This document shows, in pieces, positions 1 to 8,776 of a DNA stretch of 64,000 bases (positions are counted from its first letter, which is position 1; the number at the start of each line of letters is the position of its first letter). The stretch is taken from the NCBI GenBank assembly GCA_016872645.1, contig VGZH01000007.1, forward strand, positions 1 through 64,000, read 5' to 3'. A program made the position numbers and the translations under genes. Source of the stretch: Planctomycetota bacterium. Its GTDB lineage: Bacteria > Planctomycetota > Planctomycetia > Planctomycetales > Planctomycetaceae. The notes under the pieces were generated by a model. The model did no database searches, had not been told where the DNA came from, and saw only the letters and a program-made list of their open reading frames with translations.

Positions 1-7
1 CCCTCTC

Positions 8-692
8 TCAAGCATCTGTCGCGTAGCCGCAGTGTTGGAGGTAGTGGAGGCGTTCGTCGGGAGAGAAGTGGTCGAGAGCTTGGACGAAGAAGGACCAGAG
101 GCGCTCGATGTTGCGTGAGGATGCGCCGCGGACCAGCCACTTGAGTTTATAGAAGACCATTTCGATTGGGTTCAGGTCAGGGCTGTCGGGAGGCAGGTAG
201 ACCAATGTTGCGCCGGCGGACTCGATGGTTTCACGCACACCGCCGACCGTAATGCGCAGCGAGGTTGGCTGTCACCACAATGTCGCCTTGCTGCAGCGTG
301 GGGACGAGTTCTTGCCGAAGGTAGGCGAGGAACAGTTCACCGTTTGTGGCTCCGTCGATGACCACCGGCGCGGTCAAGCCATCGTGACACAACGCCGCGA
401 CGAACGTGGTCGTCTTCCTATGGCCGTAAGGCCTTTTAGCGATGAGTCGCTCACGAAGTTCCGGCAACGTCGCGTCAGCTTACTCACGCACCAGTTGCTC
501 CAAGGGTTCGCGATGCGCCAGCCCCTGCGGCGCGGCCGCGTGCCCCGATTTCCGCGGAGACACCTCGCCACTCTCGCGACGCCGCTGCTTGAGCCGCCGA
601 ATCCGCGACTCGCTCCCGCGATACTTCACCGCCGCCTGCCGCACTTCCATTCCCGCGTCACAGTCCGTGAGCACTCGTTCTCGCAAATCCAT
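8..692 (-). pseudogene. Decayed IS630-family DDE transposase (in-frame stop, internal deletion, frameshift)
   Basis: Fragments 480..692, 231..467 and 8..238 give MDLRERVLTDCDAG..., KRPYGHRKTTTFVAALCHDGLTAPVVIDGATNGELFLAYLRQELVPTLQQGDIVV and ETIESAGATLVYLPPDSPDLNPIEMVFYKLK, which are typical of IS630 transposases. TAA interrupts the frame at about 480; the frame changes at about 231-238. Confidence 0.85.
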
Positions 693-1622
693 CGAGCAAG
701 TCTCGATGGCAATTCCTCCGTGTGATTTCCTGTCTTACTCAATTTGCCTGCCTGACGATAGAGTTCCGTGGGAGGCGCACTAACTGCCGGGATCTGTCCG
801 GACGTGGGTTTTAAGCCGCGAAACGCTGGGTTGATGCGTTGAAGGCCGCAAGAGACTTCGCTGCGACACACGTCCGACAAGGTATTGGAACCGCCGGATA
901 TTAAACGGAATTCTGAAGTCGGAGCCAAGTCGTCATGCTGATTGACGACTCCTTGAAAGTTCTTGGGCACTCGGATCGTGAAACTCTCTCCGACCTTTTT
1001 CCCGATCGAACGCAATCCGTATCAAGCCAGCGGCTCCAACTGCCGAAATTTTGAAAAACTTGCCAACTCGATGTTGGACATCGAAAAAGAGACTCATAGA
1101 ATCCCGCCCGTTCGGGATTCGGGATTCCTACCTCTAGAACTCTTCACGAGGCACCACACAACACAATGGTTGAGACCGCTGAGCAGCCCCCATCGTGTTA
1201 CCGCCGTCGTCCCCCAGGGCCTTTGCAGCGTCTGCATGCTGCGTCGTCCCGCCTGCGTGATGGATTTTCCCGTCTGCTCCGGCCTGCGTCGAATTGCGAC
1301 CGCCGTTTTGAGCCTCTCCCCAATGCTTTTCTTGCTCTGAGCCTTGCTGGCTCAATCTCGCTCAGCCCCGCCCGCGCGTATCGCGTTTGGTTGGCGGCCA
1401 CCGTTCGAGCGGGGCAGCTACTGCCACTGCAATTTGTGCGGCGGTTCCCCCGCCGGTGAGTTCATTCGCCTGACGGGCGAAGTGTTTTGGTCTCTTGTTT
1501 TGGCGTGCTTTCGTTCCTCTGTCTCCCACTTGCTGCGATCGAACAGATCTTTTTTTCGATCTACGATCCAGTCGGCCGAATGAGTTGGCTTCTGGGAGAC
1601 GCTCGTTCTGGAGAACCTGCTC

Positions 1623-2798
1623 ATGTCCACGTTGCTCGATTGTGGAGTGCAATCCGCCACGCGTGTCGCTCAACCGGTCATTTCGTTCGATCAAGCCAAG
1701 GCCATTGCCGAAGTGCATGGCACTCCGGCGCTCGTGCTCAGCCGCTCGGCGTTGCAACGCAACTACGAAGCGATGCGAGCCGAGATGCCGGGCGTGGAAC
1801 TGTTCTACGCCGCCAAGGCCAACCCGGAATATCTCGTGCTGAAGAACCTCCGTGAATTCGGTTCTTCGGTCGATGTCTGCTCGTACCGCGAGATGCAGGC
1901 CGCGCTCAACGCCGGGTTCACTCCGGACCAGATGATCCACACGCACCCGTGCAAGACGATCGCCAACCTCGTCGATTGCTATACGGAGGGACTGCGGTGG
2001 TTCACGTTCGACGCGCCGTCCGAGATCGCCAAATTCGTGAAGCACACGCCCGACGTAAATTTGATTCTGCGACTCGCCGCCAGTTCGCAGTCGAGCCTCA
2101 TCAATCTGTCGGCCAAGTTCGGCTGTGCTCCGAAGGACGCCGGCGACTTGATGCGACAGGCACATCAAGCGGGCGTGAACGTCAAAGCGTTGTCGTTCCA
2201 CGTCGGCTCGCAGTGCCTCAACCCCGCCGACTTCCGGGCCATGCTGCTGCAAGCTCGCCAAGTTTGGGACGAGGGAATCAAGATCGGCTGCCCGCTGGAA
2301 GTGCTCGACATCGGCGGCGGCTTCCCGGCTCCGTACAAGAGCGAAGTGATTTCGCTGGAGCTCTTCTGCCGCAGCCTGCAAGGGGCGTTGGACGAGACGT
2401 TCGGGGACCTGGGCAACAGCGTCCGCTTCATCGCTGAGCCGGGCCGCGGACTGGTCGCCGAATGCGCGACACTGATCGTGCGAGTCCTCGGTAAGTCGAA
2501 CCGCAGCGGCACGACACAGTACGTCATCGACGACGGCCTGTATGGAGCCTTCTCCGGCATCGTCTATGACCACGCCGAGTTCCCGTTGCTCGTCGAGAAC
2601 GCCGAGAACCGCCCGCATCGCCCGTGCATCATCGCCGGTCCGACCTGCGACTCCGGCGACATCGTCTGCCGCGACCAATCGCTGCCCGACTTGGAAGTCG
2701 GCGAACTGGTCCTGGTTCCCACGATGGGAGCCTACTCCTCCGCCAGCGCCTGCGGCTTCAACGGCCTCGACATACCGAGGTACGTCGAGGTGGAGTAA
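1623..2798 (+). CDS. Fold-type III PLP-dependent ornithine/lysine decarboxylase family protein
   Basis: ORF with FYAAKANP (PLP lysine), SFHVGSQ, DIGGGFP, EPGRG, GPTCDSGD and MGAYSSASACGFNG motifs of the ODC/DapDC family. Same strand as the downstream homospermidine synthase. Confidence 0.9.
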   Translation: MSTLLDCGVQSATRVAQPVISFDQAKAIAEVHGTPALVLSRSALQRNYEAMRAEMPGVELFYAAKANPEYLVLKNLREFGSSVDVCSYREMQAALNAGFTPDQMIHTHPCKTIANLVDCYTEGLRWFTFDAPSEIAKFVKHTPDVNLILRLAASSQSSLINLSAKFGCAPKDAGDLMRQAHQAGVNVKALSFHVGSQCLNPADFRAMLLQARQVWDEGIKIGCPLEVLDIGGGFPAPYKSEVISLELFCRSLQGALDETFGDLGNSVRFIAEPGRGLVAECATLIVRVLGKSNRSGTTQYVIDDGLYGAFSGIVYDHAEFPLLVENAENRPHRPCIIAGPTCDSGDIVCRDQSLPDLEVGELVLVPTMGAYSSASACGFNGLDIPRYVEVE

Positions 2799-2839
2799 GC
2801 CGACTGTCCGGTTGACAGGTCGCCTAAGGCACGCGAGAC

Positions 2840-3055
2840 GTGTCCATGAAACGCATGATCCGAAACGTCGCTGATTGCGTAATCCTTGGACTCTTTGCGG
2901 TTGGATGTGCGTTGCCTGTTGTGATCCTTGCGATCCCGCATTCAGGATTCTTACCGAACTTCGATTTGACGATCGAGGCAGCCGCTTTGTTCGTCGCATT
3001 CGCATCAGGAGTATGCCTCGGAATCTGGCGAATCAGAAACGCGAGTCAACCGTAG
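2840..3055 (+). CDS. Small hypothetical membrane protein (71 aa)
   Basis: Two hydrophobic segments (CVILGLFAVGCALPVVILAI; AAALFVAFASGVCLGIW), co-oriented between the decarboxylase and hss genes. Confidence 0.4.
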   Translation: MSMKRMIRNVADCVILGLFAVGCALPVVILAIPHSGFLPNFDLTIEAAALFVAFASGVCLGIWRIRNASQP

Positions 3056-3411
3056 AGCCGCCATTGCGGAGTTTGGGAGCTCTTGTCTGCTCCAGTTCGC
3101 ACTCGTCTCGTCAACAAATTTAGATCTTCGGGCTTTGAGCTAGGAGGTGTTTCATTACAATTCCCTGCTACTGCGGTCGGACTAGGATGCTGGCTGGTCT
3201 TTTTTAAACGGTGGCCTTTGGCGAGGTCTTCTTCGGTGACGAAGCAGCGACGCCTCAGTTTTCTCAGGTGCGATCATGCCTCACGGCAAGGACACGACAA
3301 CTCGTTGGAATCTGAGCGCGCCCATGTCGGACGGCATGTTGGGTCGATGGGGTTTGCTCGGACTGGCTTAGCTTTTCTTACCCTTTTGCGCTGGAAGCGT
3401 ATCGAAACAAA

Positions 3412-4893
3412 ATGCAGCACCAGATTCGATTTGACGGAAAGTTGCTGATTCTGGGTTGTGGAAGCGTGGCTCAATGCACGATCCCGCTCTTGCTCAGGCA
3501 CATTCAGATGCCGGCGGGTCGAGTCACGGTGATGGACGTGCGGGACAACCGCGACGGCATCGCGCAACCGCTTGGCAGCGGCGTGAAGTACGTCCAAGAG
3601 CGGCTGACCAAAGGCAAGTACCGTGAGCAGCTTGGCCGCTACTTGGGGCCGGGCGACATCCTGATTGATCTCGCGTGGAATTTGCAGACGACCGATCTGC
3701 TCGATTGGTGCCGCCAGAATGGAGTGCGGTACATCAACACGTCGGTCGAGGTTTGGGATCCCTACGAAGGGATGAAGCGGCGGCCGATCACCGAGTTGAC
3801 GTTGTATCACCGGCACATGCAGCTTCGGAAAATGATTGACCGCTGGGGGGACAATCACGGCCCGACGGCGGTGCTCGATCACGGTGCGAACCCCGGCCTC
3901 GTATCGCACTTCACCAAGCAGGCTTTGCTGCAAATCTCCCGGCGGATCATCGAGGACCGGCCGCGCAATCGTCGCATTCCCGCACTGTGGCGAGCCATCG
4001 AACGTTTGTCGTTCAATGAATTAGCCATGCTCAGCGGTGTGAAGGTCATTCATATTTCCGAACGGGACACGCAGAAATCCAGTCAGAAGAAAACCGCTGA
4101 CGAATTCGTCAACACGTGGAGTGTCGAAGGGCTCTACGAAGAGGGGATCGCTCCTGCCGAACTCGGCTGGGGGACGCACGAAAAGCGACTGCCCCACGAC
4201 GCTCGCGAGCACACACACGGGCCGCGCAACCAGATCTGTTTGGAGCGGCGCGGGATCAATACCTGGGTTCGCTCGTGGTGCCCGTCGGGCGAGATGCGCG
4301 GCATGGTGATCCGCCACGGCGAAGCCTTCAGCATCTCCGAACGACTGACCTGCGTGGACGAAGAAGGTGGCGTGATCTATCGACCGACGGTTCATTACGC
4401 CTACTGCCCGTGCGACGATGCGATCGGATCGCTCGATGAACTTCGCAGCAACGAGTACCAGCGGCATCGCCACGAACGCATTCTCCGCAATGAGATTGTC
4501 TCCGGCCGCGATGAGTTGGGCTGCCTGTTGATGGGGCACGATTACAAGTCGTGGTGGATTGGCAGCATGCTCGACATCGATGAATCGCGACGGCTGGTTC
4601 CCGGACAGAATCCGACCACGGTTCAAGTTGCCTCGTCCGTGCTGGGCGCGTTGTTCTGGATGATTCGCAATCCCGAAAAGGGAGTGAAGCTGCCGGACGA
4701 TTTGCCGCACGAAGAGGTGCTCGATATTGCGATGCCGTATCTCGGCCCGTTCATTTCCCAGCCGGTCGACTGGTCGCCGCGGTTGAACGGACTGCACGAC
4801 TCGGCCAAGAAGAATGGCAAAACCAACAAGTTTCGCGACAACAACGACGAGCATGAAGACTGGCAGTTCGAGCAATTCTTGATAGCGACGTGA
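3412..4893 (+). CDS. hss: Homospermidine synthase
   Basis: N-terminal Rossmann LILGCGSVAQCTIPLL; GANPGLVSHF, IHISERDTQ, EFVNTWSVEG, PAELGWGTHE, YRPTVHYAYCPCDDA, DELGCLLMGH and TPYLGP-like MPYLGPF match bacterial homospermidine synthases. Confidence 0.92.
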   Translation: MQHQIRFDGKLLILGCGSVAQCTIPLLLRHIQMPAGRVTVMDVRDNRDGIAQPLGSGVKYVQERLTKGKYREQLGRYLGPGDILIDLAWNLQTTDLLDWCRQNGVRYINTSVEVWDPYEGMKRRPITELTLYHRHMQLRKMIDRWGDNHGPTAVLDHGANPGLVSHFTKQALLQISRRIIEDRPRNRRIPALWRAIERLSFNELAMLSGVKVIHISERDTQKSSQKKTADEFVNTWSVEGLYEEGIAPAELGWGTHEKRLPHDAREHTHGPRNQICLERRGINTWVRSWCPSGEMRGMVIRHGEAFSISERLTCVDEEGGVIYRPTVHYAYCPCDDAIGSLDELRSNEYQRHRHERILRNEIVSGRDELGCLLMGHDYKSWWIGSMLDIDESRRLVPGQNPTTVQVASSVLGALFWMIRNPEKGVKLPDDLPHEEVLDIAMPYLGPFISQPVDWSPRLNGLHDSAKKNGKTNKFRDNNDEHEDWQFEQFLIAT

Positions 4894-5010
4894 ACGTTAT
4901 CGTCTTGCTCCCGCGAGGCGGAGCTTGTGCCGGTGACTCACCAGTTCACTGTTCAGCCTAACTCTCGACGGTGTCAACTTGATGTCGTCTGCCTCGCGGC
5001 GGTGAGTTGG

Positions 5011-6126
5011 CTAGGTGCGCTGGGGCGAATTCAACGTCACGCCGGGGCCGACGTAGTTCTGGCCGAAGCGATTGGCAAGGAACGCCTCCAGGTCGACTTG
5101 TTCCTGTTTCACGAATCCAGTGGTTGGTAACTGACCATGGATGTGTAGGTCGAGCACCGCACAAATCGCGGCGGCTGTCGTGATCTGGATCGCGGACCAG
5201 ACTTCGTCGCCGTGTTGCTTGTGGTAAATCTTGCGGGCGTCCCAAAGCTGCACCATCTGCCCGTCGCGCTGGCCCGTCGCCGTGCAAAAGACGACGACGA
5301 CATCCTGCAACGTGCGCGGAACGGCGTTTTCCAGGATTTCTTTGAGCAGTTGCCGCCGATCGCGCAGCCGCAGTTCGTCCAGCAGAAACAGCATGCGGTC
5401 TCGGTGGCCGAGATAGCGGATCGTTTTGTAGTTCAGTTCGCGGACTTGATCTTGAAACGACTCGCACAGCGTGCCGAGTCCGCCGGAAGTCGAGAACGCT
5501 TCATACTCGACGCCGTCGATTGAAAGGTGTTCCAGTCCTTCGAGGGGCCAGAACTCTTGTCGCTTTCCCTGATGGATGACGTCGCAAGGATTGCAGTACT
5601 CGTTGATGAGTCCGTCAGTGGACCACGTCAGGTTGTATTTCAGCGAATTGGTCGGGAACTCCGGCAGCGCTCCGACGCGCAGGAACAGCGAATCAAGTCG
5701 CTCGAACTTGTGGGCCAGGTGATTCGCAACGATACCGACGAAGCCGGGGGCCAACCCACACTGCGGCACGAAGATTTGGCCGGGCCGAGCCGCTCCCGAC
5801 AACGTGCGAACCACGCGGGTCGTTTCGACGTCTTCGGTCAAATCAAAATAGCTGGTGCCAGCCGCCAGCGCGACGCGAGCCACTCGCGGGTTCAGAGAGA
5901 ACGTCAACGCCGAGATCACTGCCGCTTGACCCTTCATTGCCGCCGCGAGATCTGCTTCGTTGGCCGCATCGACGATCATCGTTTCGACGCCGAGCTTGAC
6001 CTTCAGTCGGTCGAGTGCCGCAGCGTCGGTATCGCCGACACGCACTTGGTAGTCGCCGGACTGAACCAAAAACGTGGCGATCATCCGCCCAATTGTGCCC
6101 GCTCCCAGCAGCAAGACGTTGGTCAT
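5011..6126 (-). CDS. Saccharopine dehydrogenase-family NAD(P)-binding protein
   Basis: MTNVLLLGAGTIGRMIATFLVQSGDYQVRVGDTD Rossmann start, SYFDLTEDVE, PQCGLAPGFVGIVANHL. Confidence 0.85.
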   Translation of the reverse strand: MTNVLLLGAGTIGRMIATFLVQSGDYQVRVGDTDAAALDRLKVKLGVETMIVDAANEADLAAAMKGQAAVISALTFSLNPRVARVALAAGTSYFDLTEDVETTRVVRTLSGAARPGQIFVPQCGLAPGFVGIVANHLAHKFERLDSLFLRVGALPEFPTNSLKYNLTWSTDGLINEYCNPCDVIHQGKRQEFWPLEGLEHLSIDGVEYEAFSTSGGLGTLCESFQDQVRELNYKTIRYLGHRDRMLFLLDELRLRDRRQLLKEILENAVPRTLQDVVVVFCTATGQRDGQMVQLWDARKIYHKQHGDEVWSAIQITTAAAICAVLDLHIHGQLPTTGFVKQEQVDLEAFLANRFGQNYVGPGVTLNSPQRT

Positions 6127-6145
6127 ATCGGATCCTTCCGCATTC

Positions 6146-6225
6146 GTAGGTCAGCCTTTTCAGGTTGACTCCTTCGAGGGATTACACAGTTTGCCTGTTC
6201 GAGTCAGACTGGAATCCTGACCTAC
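6146..6225. repeat. Imperfect palindrome, GTAGGTCAGCC...TGACCTAC
   Basis: gtaggtcagccttttcaggttgact at 6146 versus agtcagactggaatcctgacctac ending at 6225. Contains the TAG stop of the 6222..7370 gene. Confidence 0.7.
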
Positions 6226-7370
6226 GAGACATTCCGCAGAAATGACACACGGCCGTTCAGCACCCATTCGACAACGAAGATGTTGCCGGCTTTGTCGAAG
6301 CAAGCGTCGTGTGGGTGGATGAACTTGCCGTTTGGCCACAAGGCCCGATCAACACGGATCGGAAACTTGCCGTCTCCGAGCACAGTCTTTGTCCATTCGG
6401 GATCGTAGCCGAGGTGCGTGATAACCTTATTGTTCTTGTCAAACAGCGACACTCGTGCATGCAGATCGGGAACCAGCAGCACGTCACCGCGAATGTCGAA
6501 GTGGGCCGGGAAGCTCACCGGCGAGTTCAACTTCGACATGTCCGAGGTCAGGCCGGGGTTGCCCTCCTTGTCTTGTGTCAGAAAGCCGATGTGTTTGCCG
6601 TCGAGCGTCAGGTACTGCAAGCGAGCGTTGGCTCGATCAGCCACGACCAGTGAAGGTTGGCGACCGGGTCGGTTATCGAGCCACTGGCCGTGTGGAGTCT
6701 TGAACTGACCTGGCTCCGTTCCGACGCCGCCAAAGGTCCGGATCCACTTGGCATCCTTGTCGTACTGATGGATGAAGTGCGAGCCGTAGCCGTCGCCGAT
6801 ATAGAAGCCGCCGTCCGGTGAAAAGGCGATGTTCGTCGGGCTGTACGGCGTCTTCGGGTCATCGTACTTGCCGGTTTCCAGCAACCGTTCTTTCTTCCAG
6901 ACGATCTCCCCCTTTAACGTCGTCTTGGTGACGAGCCCCGTTCTCGTTGAGCAAAGGTAGAGGAACTCCTCCCGACCTTCTTTGCGAATGTCGACGCCGT
7001 GTCCGCCTGTGTGATACTCCTTGCCGAACGAGCGAACAAATTTACCGCTGGGATCGAAGACGACGATCGCGTCGACCGACTGAGGCGCGTTGGATCGGTG
7101 CGCGATGTAGACCAGACCCTCTTCGTCGACAGCAACACCGTGCGTTTCACCCCATTGGATGTGTTCAGGGACTTCGCCCCAATTGTGCGAGACGACTTCG
7201 TATTGAAACTCTCCCGTCCCCAGCAACGGTGACTTCGTACCGGCCTTGTCGGAGGCGTTCAGAATCATCGGACTGACGCTGGCCGCGGCAGCGACCGCTC
7301 CGGCCGCGTGCAGGAAATTGCGACGAGAGGTTGCGGAATCGTCTGAAGGACATTGATGCGCAGCAGCCAT
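6222..7370 (-). CDS. NHL-repeat / six-bladed beta-propeller protein with Tat-like signal
   Basis: SRRNFLHAAGAVAAAAS twin-arginine-type leader; repeated NIAFSPDGGFYIGDGYGS / VVADRANARLQYLTLDG / GNIFVVEWV blades. Start placed at internal Met (MAAAHQ...). Confidence 0.8.
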   Translation of the reverse strand: MAAAHQCPSDDSATSRRNFLHAAGAVAAAASVSPMILNASDKAGTKSPLLGTGEFQYEVVSHNWGEVPEHIQWGETHGVAVDEEGLVYIAHRSNAPQSVDAIVVFDPSGKFVRSFGKEYHTGGHGVDIRKEGREEFLYLCSTRTGLVTKTTLKGEIVWKKERLLETGKYDDPKTPYSPTNIAFSPDGGFYIGDGYGSHFIHQYDKDAKWIRTFGGVGTEPGQFKTPHGQWLDNRPGRQPSLVVADRANARLQYLTLDGKHIGFLTQDKEGNPGLTSDMSKLNSPVSFPAHFDIRGDVLLVPDLHARVSLFDKNNKVITHLGYDPEWTKTVLGDGKFPIRVDRALWPNGKFIHPHDACFDKAGNIFVVEWVLNGRVSFLRNVS

Positions 7371-7480
7371 GACGAGCCTTTCACAAAAGATCGACGTGTG
7401 GTGCGGGCAGCTCGCCAACACCCGTCGCACGATATCCGGGCTCGAAAGGGGCAGCAATCGTCGCTGGTCGAGGCCCTCTG

Positions 7481-8683
7481 TCACGAACTCGGCGGCTCAT
7501 AGCCTTGAATGTCGTATTCCGAGTCGATCGTCGCTGTGGCCCACAGTTCATCGATCAGTTTCGTGATTTCGTCTTGCTGATCCGTGTCCTGCAGCTTGTT
7601 GCGAATTTGGTCTTGAACCTCATCAAACGGGGTGTGGCCCGCTTCTTGCCGTTCGAGCACACGAACCATCTGGAAGTTGCGGGACGACTCGATCAAGTCG
7701 CTCGGCTCACCAATGGGCAACTTGAACAGCAGCGCTTCGAGCTTTTCGTCGGCAAGGCTGCCAGCATTCGTCCAATCATAAATGCCTTTGTTTTCGGCCG
7801 TCGGGCCATCCGAGAGGTTCACCGCCAGTTCACCGAAATCGCGTGGCGGCTTCTGTTGGAGTCCGTCCGACAGGATCCGCAGCTTCGCGCGAGCCTGCAC
7901 TTCGTCAGAACGTGAGATCAAAATCTGCTGCCACTTCACGCGACGTTTGACTTCGAAGTCCTTCAAATGTTTTTGGTAGTACGCGAACAAATCTTGCCGG
8001 CTGAGCTTTTGGTTGTTCTTGACTTTTCCGGCAATGAATTGCTGAGCCAGTGTCCGGTTTCGGAACTGGTACTCGATCATGGCGAGCGAGGTGCCCTTCT
8101 TTTGTAATTCGCGATCCAGTTCTGCAGTGCTGGTCACGCCCATGGCCTTTTTCATTTCTTCGAGCTGTTCTTGCAACTGCTTCTTCACGAAGTTGTCGAG
8201 TTGTGTTTGCTGATCCTTCTTGAGCGATTTTCGAGTGGCTTCAGAAAGCAGCTTGCGCTCGACATGCGCTCGAAGGTCGCGTTCGATGAGCTGGTCGATC
8301 TGTTTGCGGTATTGATCGGGCGGGGCTTGTTCTCGCATTTTCGCCAAGCCCTCGGCATAACGCTCGAGGATCTCTGCCTCGAAAATCGGTGCTCCATTCA
8401 CGGTCGCGACGACACGATTTCCTTCGAGCTCTTTGGGTAGATCTGCATCAGATTCCGCCAGTCCAACGAATTCGATGCCATTGCTTTTAGAGCGTTTTGT
8501 GGCATCACGTTCTTCATTGGCAAGCTGCGATGTCTGCTGGGAGCTCTGCGTTCCGATTCGTCGAGGAGGTGGCGGGCCAGCGACGGGATTATCGACCTTC
8601 GGTCCGAGGCCGCTGTCTCCTTTGCAGCCAGCAATGGCCAGCAAGACTGTCAGTAAGATTTGAGTCAGTCGCATGAACCGCAT
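7481..8683 (-). CDS. Parvulin-type (SurA/PpiC-like) peptidylprolyl isomerase lipoprotein
   Basis: Lipobox LTVLLAIAGC; VVATVNGAPIFEAEIL N-terminal SurA-like domain; C-terminal rotamase-like region (RVKWQQILIS...GDFGELAVNLSDGPTAENKG). Confidence 0.8.
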   Translation of the reverse strand: MRFMRLTQILLTVLLAIAGCKGDSGLGPKVDNPVAGPPPPRRIGTQSSQQTSQLANEERDATKRSKSNGIEFVGLAESDADLPKELEGNRVVATVNGAPIFEAEILERYAEGLAKMREQAPPDQYRKQIDQLIERDLRAHVERKLLSEATRKSLKKDQQTQLDNFVKKQLQEQLEEMKKAMGVTSTAELDRELQKKGTSLAMIEYQFRNRTLAQQFIAGKVKNNQKLSRQDLFAYYQKHLKDFEVKRRVKWQQILISRSDEVQARAKLRILSDGLQQKPPRDFGELAVNLSDGPTAENKGIYDWTNAGSLADEKLEALLFKLPIGEPSDLIESSRNFQMVRVLERQEAGHTPFDEVQDQIRNKLQDTDQQDEITKLIDELWATATIDSEYDIQGYEPPSS

Positions 8684-8694
8684 CCTTGCGGAAG

Positions 8695-8751
8695 TTCGTA
8701 GCCCCGCCTTCGGGCGGAAGTTGTGACCGCCTGAAGGCGGAACGACGAACG
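8695..8751. repeat. REP-like inverted repeat between mfd and parvulin genes
   Basis: cgccttcgggcgg (8706-8718) versus ccgcctgaaggcg (8728-8740), 12/13 complementary, flanked by gttcgt/acgaac. Confidence 0.7.
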
Positions 8752-8776
8752 GAGGGGGCGGGACTATCCGCCAATT

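Noticed and set aside
1362-3005. 547-aa minus-strand ORF antisense to the decarboxylase gene
   Set aside because: No motif; the opposite strand encodes a clear PLP decarboxylase.
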